NCBI GenBank assembly: GCA_016214955.1
Contig: JACRMN010000020.1
Coordinates: 62,001-126,000 of the forward strand
Length of the DNA: 64,000 nucleotides
Direction of reading: 5' to 3'
Source: Deltaproteobacteria bacterium
GTDB lineage: Bacteria; Myxococcota; Myxococcia; Myxococcales; Anaeromyxobacteraceae
The position numbers and the translations under genes are program-made. Under the pieces are notes generated by a model. That model did no database searches, was not told the DNA's origin, and saw only the letters and a program-made list of their open reading frames with translations. Positions 1-9,442 of the stretch are shown piece after piece. Each line of letters starts with the position of its first letter. Position 1 is the first letter of the stretch.

Positions 1-4
1 CACG

Positions 5-3000
5 GTGGCGGTGCCGCCGCCCGAGCCGGCGCCTCCCCCGCCCGTCGCCGGCTGGGGGCCGCTCCCCGTGCGCCCGCCGCCGGAGGGAGGGCCCACCGAG
101 GGCGCGGCCTCCCCGCACGCCGCCTCCGAGCAGCCCCGCAGCCTCGAGGAGAGGGTGGCGCTCGTCTGGTTCGCCCGCATCGGCGCCCTCGTCTTCCTCC
201 TCGGCGCCGCCTACTTCTTCAAGTACGCGGTGGACAACGAGTGGATCGGCCCCACCGGCCGCGTGGCGCTGGGCGGCGTCGCCGGCGCGGCGGCGCTGGG
301 GCTGGCCGAGGCCATCCGGGCGCGGGCCCGGGCGCTCTACGTCCACGCCCTGGTCGGCACCGGCGTGGCCCTGCTCTTCGTCTCCACCTACGCCGCCTCC
401 GCCCTCTACCACCTCGTCCCGGTGCCGGCGGCCTTCGCGGCGGTGGCGGTGCTCGCGCTGCTGGGCGGCGCGCAGGCGCTGCGCCACCGCGCCGAGGTGG
501 TGCTCCTGCTCTCGCTGGCCGGTGGCCTGCTGGCCCCGGTGCTGCTCTCCACCGGCGAGGACCGGCCGCTGGCCCTCTTCGGCTACCTGCTGCTGCTCTC
601 CGGGCTGGCGCTGGCCGCCTCGGCGCGCGCGGGCTTCGCCGTCGCCCCCTGGCTGGCGCTCGCCGGGCCGGCCGCGCTCTTCTTCGGCTGGCACGAGCGC
701 TTCTTCGACGTGCACCCGCCGCTGCCGCCGCCGGCCTCGGGCCTGCCGCCGCTCCGGCCGGGCGGCCCCTACCATCCCCTCGCCGCGCGCGCGGTGCCGC
801 TCCTCTTCGTGGGGCTCTCCGCCGCCGCCTGGGCCTGGGCGGGCGTGGCGGCGCGCCGCCGCGCCCCGGCTCCCTGGACGCTGCCCTTCCTGGTGGTCTC
901 GCTGTCGCTGGCCCACGCGGCGGCGGCCGCGCTGCTCCCAGACCACCCGGCCGCCCTCTCCGCGGCCCTGGCGCTCCTGGGCCTGGGCTCCGCCGCGGCG
1001 CTGGAGCGGGCGGGCAAGGGGGAGTGGCTGGCGGTGCCGCTCCTGGTCTCCTTCCTGGCGCTCCTCCAGGTGGCGCGCCAGCCGCGCGGCTCGCCGCTGC
1101 CGGCGGTGGCGCTTCTCCTCCTCTGGGCCGCGCTCTACTCCGGCTCCTTCGTGCGCCAGGCGCGGCGCGCCGCCGAGGGAGCGGGCGCCCGCGGCCTGGC
1201 CCTGGCAGGGGCCGCCGGCGTCGCCTTCACGCTGGTGTCGGGCCTGCTGCTGGACCGTCACCTGCTCGGCTTCGCGCTGCTGGCAGTGGCCGCGGGGGCG
1301 GCCTACGCGCTGCTGGGGGCGCTGCACCGGTCGGCGCCGCTCGCCGCCGGTGCCGCCGCCGTCTCGCTGCTGGCGGTGCTCTACCCGGCGGGGCGCGCGC
1401 CGGCACCGCCCGGCCTGCTCTGGGCCGGCCTCGCCTGGGCGGCGGTGCACCTCGCGGCCGCGGCCCACGCGCTCCTCTGGCGCGAGGAGCCCCCCACGCC
1501 GCTGCGCCTGGTGGTCGCCTCGGCGCCCGGCCTCGGCTTGCTCGCACTGGCGCTGCTGCTCACCGGGCCGGAGGAGTCGCTGCTCCGCGCGGCGGTGGCC
1601 GGGGCGGGTGCCGCCGCCGACCTGGCGCTGGGTGCCGGTCTGCTGCGCCGCGCGCGCCGCCGGGCGGCGCCGCTGCTGGGCCAGGCGCTGGGCCTGGCGG
1701 CCACCGCCGCCGCCTTCCTGCTCTCCGGCGCCACCATCACGCTCGCCTGGGCGGCGCTGGCGGCCGTGGTGGCCGTGCTGGCCGCGGGCGAGGAGGACCG
1801 CGACTGGCTGGCGCTGGCCGGCCTGCTCTTCGTCGCCGCGCTCCTGCGGGTGGCGCTGGTGGATGGACCGGCCCCGGCGCGGGCCACGGCGCTCTTCGTC
1901 GCCTCGCTCGGCCAGGCCGGGCGATATGGTCACCCGGTGCTGTGGAACGCCCGGGCCCTCTCCTTCGCCGGCACCGCCGTGGCCCTGGCTGTCGCCGCCT
2001 GGCGCCTGCGCGCCGCGGAGGCGCCCCTCTTCCGCAGGGCGGCCGGGACGCTCGCGGCCGCGGCCCACCTGCTCCTGCTCGCGCTCCTGGTGCTGGAGGT
2101 GCGCGAGGCGCTCTTCGCCGGCCCGGTGCCGCCCGAGGCGGGTGACCCCCTCGCCTACCGGGCCTTCGCCTCCGGCCACCGCGCCGCGGTGACGGCGCAG
2201 GCCGGGCGGCTCGGCATGGTCACCACGCTGGTGCTCGGGGCCTACGCCTCGGCGCTGGTGGCCATCGGCTTCGCCGCCCGCGAGCGGCTCCACCGCTGGC
2301 TCGGGCTCGGCCTCTTCGCCGTCACCCTGGCGAAGCTCGCCCTCTGGGACGTGTGGAGGCTGGCGCGCGGCCAGCAGGTGGCGGTGCTGCTGGCGGTGGG
2401 GGCGCTGCTGCTGGCGGCCGCCTTCCTCTACGCCCGCTTCGGCGAGCGGCTGCTGGGCCTCCTGCGCGGCGGAGGGACGCTGCTCCTGCTGCTGCTGCCG
2501 GCCCTCGGCGCCGGGCTCGAGCCCGCGCGGTTCGAGCAGGCGGCACCCCTCGGCCGGGTGGCCGGGCCCGGGCTGTGGCGCTTCGAGGCGCCGCCGGCCC
2601 TCTTCCGCGCCAGCCGCTCCGGCCCGGAGCTCGCCGACCTGCGCATCGAGGGGCCCGACGGGGCCGAGGTGCCCTGGCTGCTCCGGGAGATCCCGCACGC
2701 CGGGCACGGCGAGCGGCGGCTGGCTGCGCTGCTCGACCCGGTGCGCCTGCCCGGCGGCGCCGTGCGCGCGGTGCTCGACCTGGGCCGCTCCGGGCTGCGC
2801 CACTCCGAGCTGCGGCTCGACCTCGAGGGCGAGGAGTTCCTGCGGCGGGTGCGCGTGGAGAGCTCCGACGACGGGCGCAGCTTCGGCCAGCTCTCGGAGC
2901 AGGGGCGGGTCTTCGCGGTGGCCGGGCGGCCGGTGCGCGCCGCCCAGGTGCACTACCCCACCTCCATGGCCCGCTACCTGCGGGTCACGCTCCTGCCCGG

Positions 3001-3712
3001 CGCGGGAGAGGTGGCCATCGCCGGCGCGGCGGTGCTCGACGCCGCGGCCGAGGCCGGCCACCCGGTGCGGCGCACGGCGGTGGGGCTGGCCGCCCAGGCC
3101 TTCGACGCCAGGGGGCGCCGCACCTTCGTGGACCTCGACCTCGGCGGTGGCGGCCTCCCCGCCGAGGCGGTGGTGCTCTCCACCGAGGCCCGCGCCTTCG
3201 AGCGGCGAGTGCGGGTCCACTGGAGCGCGCGGCGCGACTGGTTCGTGGCCGGGCCCGCCGGCCTGGTGTGGCGCGCGCCCGGCGGGCCGCCCGAGGACCG
3301 CGAGAACCTGCGCCTCGAGCTGGGGGCGGTGCCGGCCTCGGTGCGCTGGATCCGGCTGGAGATCGAGGAGGGCGACGACGCGCCGCTCGCCTGGACGGGC
3401 GCCTCGGTGGAGTGGCTGCCGCGCGAGATCGTGCTGGCGGCGGCGCGAGGCGGGCCGCACACGGTGCTGGTGGGGGCGGAGGGCCTGGCCTCGCCCGCCT
3501 ACGACCTGGCGGCCCAGCTCCGGCGGGCGCCGGCGCAGGCCGCCGAGGCCGAGCTCGGGCAGCTGGGCGCGAACCCGCGCCAGGCGGCGCCGCCGGCCGC
3601 CCCGCAGCCCTTCACCGAGCGGCACCGCACCGCGCTGGGCGCGGGGCTGGCGCTCCTGCTGGCGCTGCTGGCGGTGTGGGCGATGCGGCTCCTGCGCCAG
3701 GCGGCGAAGTGA
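5..3712 (+). CDS. DUF2339-type polytopic membrane protein with C-terminal periplasmic domain (5' end uncertain)
   Basis: About 1235 residues. After a Pro-rich N-terminus there is the sequence VWFARIGALVFLLGAAYFFKYA and then more than 20 hydrophobic segments up to about residue 830, the layout of DUF2339 membrane proteins of unknown function. The last 400 residues are soluble, beta-rich and end in one more membrane helix before a basic tail. This resembles the DUF3999-like partner often encoded next to DUF2339 proteins, so it looks like a natural fusion. The first usable codon is GTG at 5, but the frame is open to the window edge and the true start may lie upstream. No enzymatic motif was recognised. 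A cell-envelope role is only inferred. Confidence 0.75.
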   Translation: MAVPPPEPAPPPPVAGWGPLPVRPPPEGGPTEGAASPHAASEQPRSLEERVALVWFARIGALVFLLGAAYFFKYAVDNEWIGPTGRVALGGVAGAAALGLAEAIRARARALYVHALVGTGVALLFVSTYAASALYHLVPVPAAFAAVAVLALLGGAQALRHRAEVVLLLSLAGGLLAPVLLSTGEDRPLALFGYLLLLSGLALAASARAGFAVAPWLALAGPAALFFGWHERFFDVHPPLPPPASGLPPLRPGGPYHPLAARAVPLLFVGLSAAAWAWAGVAARRRAPAPWTLPFLVVSLSLAHAAAAALLPDHPAALSAALALLGLGSAAALERAGKGEWLAVPLLVSFLALLQVARQPRGSPLPAVALLLLWAALYSGSFVRQARRAAEGAGARGLALAGAAGVAFTLVSGLLLDRHLLGFALLAVAAGAAYALLGALHRSAPLAAGAAAVSLLAVLYPAGRAPAPPGLLWAGLAWAAVHLAAAAHALLWREEPPTPLRLVVASAPGLGLLALALLLTGPEESLLRAAVAGAGAAADLALGAGLLRRARRRAAPLLGQALGLAATAAAFLLSGATITLAWAALAAVVAVLAAGEEDRDWLALAGLLFVAALLRVALVDGPAPARATALFVASLGQAGRYGHPVLWNARALSFAGTAVALAVAAWRLRAAEAPLFRRAAGTLAAAAHLLLLALLVLEVREALFAGPVPPEAGDPLAYRAFASGHRAAVTAQAGRLGMVTTLVLGAYASALVAIGFAARERLHRWLGLGLFAVTLAKLALWDVWRLARGQQVAVLLAVGALLLAAAFLYARFGERLLGLLRGGGTLLLLLLPALGAGLEPARFEQAAPLGRVAGPGLWRFEAPPALFRASRSGPELADLRIEGPDGAEVPWLLREIPHAGHGERRLAALLDPVRLPGGAVRAVLDLGRSGLRHSELRLDLEGEEFLRRVRVESSDDGRSFGQLSEQGRVFAVAGRPVRAAQVHYPTSMARYLRVTLLPGAGEVAIAGAAVLDAAAEAGHPVRRTAVGLAAQAFDARGRRTFVDLDLGGGGLPAEAVVLSTEARAFERRVRVHWSARRDWFVAGPAGLVWRAPGGPPEDRENLRLELGAVPASVRWIRLEIEEGDDAPLAWTGASVEWLPREIVLAAARGGPHTVLVGAEGLASPAYDLAAQLRRAPAQAAEAELGQLGANPRQAAPPAAPQPFTERHRTALGAGLALLLALLAVWAMRLLRQAAK

Positions 3713-3738
3713 GCGGGACGCGGTGCTACCATCGCGGC

Positions 3739-4353
3739 GTGCTCTCCGCCGTGCGCCACCTCCTGCTCGCCGCCACCCTGCTCACGGGCATGGCCCGGGC
3801 TGCCGAGCCGGCCGCGGAGCCCTGGAAGCCGCCGCCGATGTTCGCGGCGATCTGGCTCCAGGGAGGGATCTTCCTCCCCGGCGACCTGCCGGGGGCGCAT
3901 TCGCAGGAGCAGGTGGCGCTGGGGATGGCGCTCCGCCCGCTTCCGTTCGCCAGCCTCTTCGTGGAGGGAGGCTGGGTGAACCGGGACCACCGCGGTGACT
4001 CCGGCCAGCGCGAGGCCGTGGTCTCGCGCGGGCTGCTCGTCGGCGGCAAGCTCCACCATCGCCTCGGTTCCCTGGAGCCGAGCCTGTCGGCGGGCGCCAC
4101 CCTCTGGCGCACCGAGTGGGAGCCCGCCGCGCCGCCCATCGGGTTCCGCCGAGCGGTGGCGGCTCACTCGGTGGGGCTGGAACTCGGCGCCGGCCTCGAC
4201 TGGCTGCCCTCCGACGTGTTCGCGGTGGGCCTGGAGTGGCGCTGGTACCGCGCGCGAACCGGCTTCGGTACCGGCGCCCCGGCCTCAGCCGTCCAGCGGC
4301 TCGACCTCGGCGGCCAGGCGCTCGGGCTGGCCGTCCGCCTCTACTGGCCCTGA
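3739..4353 (+). CDS. Exported hypothetical protein, probable small outer-membrane barrel
   Basis: 204 residues from a GTG start 26 bases after the preceding gene. A signal peptide (LLLAATLLTGMARA then AEPAAEP) is followed by alternating hydrophobic/polar strands rich in Gly, Trp and Tyr, ending in RLYWP. An aromatic residue near the C-terminus and amphipathic strands suit an outer-membrane beta-barrel. No named family was recognised. The upstream membrane gene is close enough for co-transcription. Confidence 0.6.
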   Translation: MLSAVRHLLLAATLLTGMARAAEPAAEPWKPPPMFAAIWLQGGIFLPGDLPGAHSQEQVALGMALRPLPFASLFVEGGWVNRDHRGDSGQREAVVSRGLLVGGKLHHRLGSLEPSLSAGATLWRTEWEPAAPPIGFRRAVAAHSVGLELGAGLDWLPSDVFAVGLEWRWYRARTGFGTGAPASAVQRLDLGGQALGLAVRLYWP

Positions 4354-4406
4354 CGGGCCTGGGCCGCGCCTTCCGGCCGCCCGACCTCTGGCACTAAGAT
4401 GGCGCC

Positions 4407-5540
4407 GTGCACCGCAGAGATCTCGCCCGCGTGGACCGGCTGGTGGTCAAGGTCGGCACCGGGACCCTCACCGACGAGCAGGGCCGCTTCGACAGGCTGA
4501 ACTGCGAGCGGCTCGCGGCCGAGCTGGCCGCGGTGCGCCGCTCGCGCGAGGTGGTGCTCGTCACCTCGGCCGCCATCGCCTTCGGCGCCGCCAAGGTGGG
4601 CCTGGCGCGCACGGCCGGGAAGCCCTGGGACATCGCCACCAAGCAGGCGCTGGCCGCCGCCGGCCAGCCGGAGCTCATGGCCGCCTGGGGCCGGGCCTTC
4701 GCCGCCCACGGCGTCCAGGTGGCCCAGGTGCTGCTCACCGCCGAGGACCTGGCCAGCCGCAAGCGCTTCCTCAACGCCCGCCGCACCTTCGCCCGGCTGC
4801 TGGAGCTGGGCGTGCTGCCGGTGGTGAACGAGAACGACACCGTGGCGGTGGAGGAGATCAAGGTCGGCGACAACGACAGCCTGGCGGGCCTGGTGGCCAC
4901 CTGCGTGGGGGCCGGGCTGGTGGCCATGCTCACCGACGTGGAGGGGCTGTACGACAGGAACCCGGCAGAGCCCGGGGCCCGGCTGCTGGACGAGGTGCCC
5001 CGCATCACCGCCGAGGTGGAGCGCATGGCCGGCGGCGCCGGCAGCGAGCGCTCCACCGGAGGCATGATCACCAAGATCCGGGCGGCGAGGAAGCTCATGG
5101 CCCAGGGGGCGGCCACGGCGCTGCTCTCGGGCCGCCGCCCGCAGGCGCTGGCCGCGCTGCTCACCGGCGAGCCGGTGGGCACCCTCTTCCCACCCGACGA
5201 GGAGCGGCTCAAGGGGCGCAAGGGATGGCTGGCCTCCGCCGCCAAGGGCAAGGGCACCATCCTGGTGGACGCGGGCGCCCGCCGGGCGCTCACCGAGCAG
5301 GGGCGGAGCCTGTTGCCCTCGGGCGTGAAGGGGGTGCAGGGCCACTTCGGCGTGGGCGACCCGGTGGACATCGCCGTCGAGGCGCGGCGCCCCTTCGCCC
5401 GGGGCCTGGCCGGCTACGGCGCCGACGACGTCCGGCGCATCGCCGGCCTGAAGACGAGCGAGATCGAGCGGGCTCTCGGGTATAAGGACCTGGACGAGGT
5501 GGTCCACCGCAACGACATGGTGCTCCTGGACGGCGAATGA
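4407..5540 (+). CDS. proB: Glutamate 5-kinase
   Basis: Catalyses ATP-dependent phosphorylation of L-glutamate, the first step of proline synthesis. 377 residues. The N-terminal amino-acid kinase fold begins [10 protein letters not shown] (P-loop-like KVGTGT), continues through [20 protein letters not shown] (substrate and nucleotide site) and ends in a C-terminal PUA domain from about residue 280. This is the usual E. coli-type domain order and length. The start is GTG at 4407. Its TGA stop overlaps the ATG of proA (ATGA), so the two are translationally coupled. Confidence 0.96.
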   Translation: MHRRDLARVDRLVVKVGTGTLTDEQGRFDRLNCERLAAELAAVRRSREVVLVTSAAIAFGAAKVGLARTAGKPWDIATKQALAAAGQPELMAAWGRAFAAHGVQVAQVLLTAEDLASRKRFLNARRTFARLLELGVLPVVNENDTVAVEEIKVGDNDSLAGLVATCVGAGLVAMLTDVEGLYDRNPAEPGARLLDEVPRITAEVERMAGGAGSERSTGGMITKIRAARKLMAQGAATALLSGRRPQALAALLTGEPVGTLFPPDEERLKGRKGWLASAAKGKGTILVDAGARRALTEQGRSLLPSGVKGVQGHFGVGDPVDIAVEARRPFARGLAGYGADDVRRIAGLKTSEIERALGYKDLDEVVHRNDMVLLDGE

Positions 5541-6850
5541 AGAAGCGGGCGACGGCGAAGGCGCAGAAGGCAGGGGCGGCGGGCGATCTCGCCGTAGAGA
5601 TGCGGGCGCTCGCCGGCGCGGCGCGCGACGCCGCCCGCGTGCTCTCCTTCGCGCCCAGCGCCCGGAAGGACCAGGCGCTGCGGGCCGCCGCCGCCGCGGT
5701 GCGCGCCGCCACCCGGACCATCCTGGCGGCCAACGCCCGCGACCTCCGGGCCGCCCGCGCCGCCGGCCAGAACGCCGCCTACCTCGACAGGCTGGCCCTG
5801 GATCCCAAGCGGGTGGAGGGCATCGCCGCGGCCCTCGAGGAGATCGCCCGGCTCCCCGACCCGGTGGGCAGGGTGACCGAGAGCTGGAGCAGGCCCAACG
5901 GCCTCTCGGTGAAGAAGGTGCGCATCCCGCTGGGCGTGGTGCTCATGGTCTACGAGGCCCGGCCCAACGTGGCGCCCGAGGCGGCGGCGCTGTGCCTGAA
6001 GAGCGGCAACGCCGCCATCCTCCGGCCCGGCTCCGACGCGCTGCAGAGCTCGCTGGCGCTGTGCCAGGCCTTCGCCGCGGGGCTCCGCGCCGCCGGCCTG
6101 CCGCCCGCCGCCGCCCAGGTGGTGCCCACCGCCGACCGCGAGGCCACCTACGCCTTGCTCCAGCTCGACGACCTCATCGACCTCGCCATCCCCCGCGGTG
6201 GGCCGGCGCTCATCCGCGCCGTGGCCGAGCGCAGCCGGGTGCCGGTGGTGAAGCACTACCAGGGCGTCTGCCACCTGTTCCTCGACGAGAGCGCCCCGGT
6301 GGAGCAGGCGGTGGCCATCGCCGTCAACGCCAAGGCCCAGCGGCCCGGCACCTGCAACGCGCTGGAGTGCCTGCTGGTGCACCGGGCGGCGGCGGGGCGC
6401 CTCCTCCCGGCGGTGGGCCGGGCACTCCACGAGCGGAAGGTGGAGCTGCGCTGCGACCCGACCGCGCTCACCATCCTGCGCCGCGCCGGCGTCCCGGCGG
6501 TGGCGGCGGTGCCCGGTGACTTCGGCAAGGAGTTCCTGGACCTCATCCTGGCGGTCCGGGTGGTGCCCGGCCTCGACGGGGCGCTGGACCACATCGCCCG
6601 CCACGGCTCGCTCCACACCGAGGCCATCGTCACCCGCGACCTCGAGGCGGCCCGCCGCTTCGAGCGCGAGGTCACCGCCAGCGCGGTGATCGTCAACGCC
6701 AGCACCCGTTTCAACGACGGCGGCGAGCTCGGGCTCGGCGCCGAGATCGGCATCAGCACCACCAAGCTGCACGCCTTCGGGCCCATGGGGCTCACCGAGC
6801 TCACCACCCAGAAGTTCGTGGTGGAGGGCGCGGGACACGTGAGGAGCTAG
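5537..6850 (+). CDS. proA: Gamma-glutamyl phosphate reductase
   Basis: NADPH-dependent reduction of gamma-glutamyl phosphate to the semialdehyde, the second step of proline synthesis. 437 residues with an aldehyde-dehydrogenase-like fold. [16 protein letters not shown] and the catalytic-Cys region [15 protein letters not shown] (Cys near residue 272) are diagnostic, as is [15 protein letters not shown] near the C-terminus. It overlaps proB by four bases and is followed at once by rsfS, giving a proB-proA-rsfS operon. Confidence 0.96.
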   Translation: MKKRATAKAQKAGAAGDLAVEMRALAGAARDAARVLSFAPSARKDQALRAAAAAVRAATRTILAANARDLRAARAAGQNAAYLDRLALDPKRVEGIAAALEEIARLPDPVGRVTESWSRPNGLSVKKVRIPLGVVLMVYEARPNVAPEAAALCLKSGNAAILRPGSDALQSSLALCQAFAAGLRAAGLPPAAAQVVPTADREATYALLQLDDLIDLAIPRGGPALIRAVAERSRVPVVKHYQGVCHLFLDESAPVEQAVAIAVNAKAQRPGTCNALECLLVHRAAAGRLLPAVGRALHERKVELRCDPTALTILRRAGVPAVAAVPGDFGKEFLDLILAVRVVPGLDGALDHIARHGSLHTEAIVTRDLEAARRFEREVTASAVIVNASTRFNDGGELGLGAEIGISTTKLHAFGPMGLTELTTQKFVVEGAGHVRS

Positions 6851-7387
6851 ATGAAGAAGCCCGGCAAGAAGCCGCAGCGCGCCGCCAAGGCGCCGACCAA
6901 GCGCAGCCAGCGGGCCAAGAAGACCGAGGCCTGGCGCAAGCAGATGAAGCAGAAGCCGGCGCGGCCGGGCACGGCGCGCCGCCCGCCCAGGCCCGCCAAG
7001 GTCCCGGCCCCGGTGGCCCGCGCCGCGCCCGCGGTGGAGCGGCCCGATCCCTCGCGCCCGCGCGCCCTGCTGGTGGCCCAGGCCGGCCTCGACAAGAAGG
7101 CCGAGGACGTGCTGGTCCTCGACGTGCGCGGCCTCACCAGCTACGCCGACTACTTCGTCCTCATGACCGCCGAGTCGGAGCGCCAGGCCGGTGCCATCGC
7201 CGACCACGTCGACGAGCGGCTCAAGGCCGAGGGGGCCCAGAAGGTGGGCGTCGAGGGGTACGAGTCGGGCCGCTGGATCCTGGTCGACTACGGCGACGTG
7301 GTGGCCCACGTGCTCAGCCGCGACGCCCGCGGCTTCTACGACCTCGAGGGGCTCTGGGCCGACGCGCCGCGGGTGAAGGTGGGCTAG
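6851..7387 (+). CDS. rsfS: Ribosomal silencing factor RsfS with long basic N-terminal extension
   Basis: RsfS (Iojap/YbeB family) binds ribosomal protein uL14 and blocks subunit joining when nutrients are scarce. The core begins near residue 57 (DPSRPRALLVAQAG) and carries the family signatures TSYADYFVLMTAESERQ, SGRWILVDYGDVVAHVL and FYDLEGLW. The 178-residue product is longer than the usual 105-130 because of about 55 Lys/Arg/Ala/Pro-rich N-terminal residues. The ATG directly abuts the proA stop codon. Its TAG stop overlaps the stop of the convergent downstream gene. Confidence 0.92.
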   Translation: MKKPGKKPQRAAKAPTKRSQRAKKTEAWRKQMKQKPARPGTARRPPRPAKVPAPVARAAPAVERPDPSRPRALLVAQAGLDKKAEDVLVLDVRGLTSYADYFVLMTAESERQAGAIADHVDERLKAEGAQKVGVEGYESGRWILVDYGDVVAHVLSRDARGFYDLEGLWADAPRVKVG

Positions 7388-9420
7388 GCTCCGCCGCCCG
7401 CCGCTTCGCCCTCGCCTCCTCCGCCCCGCGCCGCCCGGGAGATGCCGCAGCGAGCCAGGCGCCGGTAGAGCGTCATGCGCGAGATGCCGAGGCGCTTGGC
7501 GGTGCGGGCGAAGTTCCACTCGTCGACGACCAGGGCGGCGAGCAGCGCCTCGCGGTCGGGTCCGGTGGCCGCCGGGGCGCCCGTCTCGGCGGGCGATCCC
7601 TCCGCGGCCGGGCGCCGCTCCGTCTCCAGCTGCAGCTCCTCGAGCCCGATCTCCGTCCCGGGCGAGGTGGCCGCGGCCCGCAGGATGACGTTCTTCAGCT
7701 CCCGGACGTTGCCCGGCCAGGGGTGGGCGGCGAGCGCCGAGAGGGCCTCGGCGGACAGGGTCAGCCCGGTGCGACCCAGCTCCGTCTGGGCGAGCGAGAG
7801 GAAGGCGCGAGCGAGCAGGAGGATGTCGTCGCCGCGCTCCCGCAGGGGCGGGATCTCGATGGCGAGCACGTTGAGCCGGTAGTAGAGGTCGCGCCGGAAG
7901 CGCTGGGCCGCCACCTCCTGCAGGAGCGGCCTGTTGGTGGCGGCGACGATGCGGACGTCGATCATCCGCGGGGCGCACCCGCCCAGGCGCACCACCTCCC
8001 GCTCCTGGAGCACCCGCAGGAGCGCCGTCTGGGCCGCGGCAGAGAGCTCGCTCACCTCGTCGAGGAACAGCGTCCCGCCGGCGGCGTCCTCGAAGCGGCC
8101 GGCGCTCCCGTCCCGGCGCCCCCCGGTGAAGGTGCCGGCCTCGTAGCCGAAGAGCTCCGCCTCCACGAGGGCCGAGGGGATGGAGCCGCAGTTGACCGCC
8201 ACGAACGGGCCGTCGCGCCGCTCGCTGCCGCCGTGGATGGCGTGGGCGAACAGCTCCTTCCCGGTCCCCGACTCCCCGAAGATCACCACCGGGAGCGTGT
8301 TGCGCGCCGCCAGCCCACCGAGGTCGACGGCCCGGGCCAGGGCATCCGACTGGCCCTGGATCAGGCTGAAGTCGTACCGCGAGAGGGCCGCCGAGGCCGC
8401 GATGGCCCCGCCGCCGGGCGCGGGCTCGGGCGGCTCGCCCCTGCGGGAACGGGTCGTCCGGGGTGGGGAGGGCAGGCGCAGGAGGGCCCCGACCACGGCG
8501 CCCTCGTGGGCGATGGGCGAGACCACCAGGCCCGGGCCGTCGCCCACCGCCAGCCGAAGGTCGGCGTCGCGCCCCGCCTCCGGGGAGCCGAGCGCCCGCA
8601 GCACCGACCGGCGGATCGCGGGCGGGAGCGAGCCCGCCGCGGCCAGCTGTCGCCGCACGGCCGCGTCGTTGGCGGCGATCACCGCGCCGCCGGCATCGAC
8701 CGCCAGGAGCGCGTCGCCCGAGCCTCGCGCCGCGCGAAGGGCGTGGCGCGCCACCTCGGCGCGGACGCTGGCGACGGCCCGCAGCCGCTCCTCGAGGGAC
8801 CGGGCGATGGCGACGGCCGCGAGCAGCGCCCGCTGGCCCTGCACCTCCCACGGGCCGGTGATGTCGACGGCGCCGACGGGGGCGGCGCAGCCCGGCGCGA
8901 AGACCGGCGCCGCCGAGCAGCTCCAGGGCTGCCAGGCGGCCACGAAGTGCTCGGAGGCACACACCTTCACCGGCCGGTGCTCGGCGAGCGCCGTCCCTGG
9001 GCCGTTGGTGCCCACGTCCGCCTCCGACCAGCAGGTGCCGGGGCGGAAGTCGATGTCGGCCACCGCCTCGACCACGCCCGGCTGCCCGTCGATGGAGAGC
9101 ATCCAGCCCTCGCCGTCGAAGACGGTGAGGACGTCCTGGGAGAGCCGGAGCCGCTCGGAGAACTCGGCGAGGACGGGCCGGGCCAGCCGGAAGAGGGCGT
9201 CCCGCTCGCAGCGCTGGCGGAGCTCGTCGGCGGTGAGGCGCCGAGGCGGACGCCGCAGCCCGGCGTCGATCCGGTAGTCGCCCCGGGCCCGCTGCCAGGA
9301 GCGGGCGATCTCTTCGGGCACGCCCTCCGGCCCGGCGCCCTCCTCGACGAAGAGGCGCCAGGCGCGGTCGCTGGCGCGACGCCGCTCGACGCGGGAGGCT
9401 GGCCTGGACGAGCTCTTCAT
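7384..9420 (-). CDS. Sigma-54-dependent activator, AcoR-like (GAF-AAA+-Fis), last gene of tup operon
   Basis: 678 residues. An N-terminal GAF-type sensor (about 40-230) opens with [12 protein letters not shown], typical of AcoR-like activators of alcohol, acetoin or aldehyde metabolism. A linker is followed by the AAA+ domain (about 330-560) with Walker A GESGTGKE, a GAFTGA-loop variant GTFTGG and LFLDEV, then a Fis HTH ending [15 protein letters not shown] chose the ATG at 9420 because GAGGAGG lies six bases upstream of it. A second in-frame ATG at 9426 touches the Shine-Dalgarno sequence. It lies 22 bases after tupC on the same strand, so it is probably co-transcribed with tungstate uptake. 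It is a full-length paralogue of the activator at 34.9-36.9 kb and likely acts on the sigma-54 promoters between moeA and aor. Confidence 0.93.
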   Translation of the reverse strand: MKSSSRPASRVERRRASDRAWRLFVEEGAGPEGVPEEIARSWQRARGDYRIDAGLRRPPRRLTADELRQRCERDALFRLARPVLAEFSERLRLSQDVLTVFDGEGWMLSIDGQPGVVEAVADIDFRPGTCWSEADVGTNGPGTALAEHRPVKVCASEHFVAAWQPWSCSAAPVFAPGCAAPVGAVDITGPWEVQGQRALLAAVAIARSLEERLRAVASVRAEVARHALRAARGSGDALLAVDAGGAVIAANDAAVRRQLAAAGSLPPAIRRSVLRALGSPEAGRDADLRLAVGDGPGLVVSPIAHEGAVVGALLRLPSPPRTTRSRRGEPPEPAPGGGAIAASAALSRYDFSLIQGQSDALARAVDLGGLAARNTLPVVIFGESGTGKELFAHAIHGGSERRDGPFVAVNCGSIPSALVEAELFGYEAGTFTGGRRDGSAGRFEDAAGGTLFLDEVSELSAAAQTALLRVLQEREVVRLGGCAPRMIDVRIVAATNRPLLQEVAAQRFRRDLYYRLNVLAIEIPPLRERGDDILLLARAFLSLAQTELGRTGLTLSAEALSALAAHPWPGNVRELKNVILRAAATSPGTEIGLEELQLETERRPAAEGSPAETGAPAATGPDREALLAALVVDEWNFARTAKRLGISRMTLYRRLARCGISRAARGGGGEGEAAGGGA

Positions 9421-9442
9421 GGGCATCCTCCTCGCGCGATGC

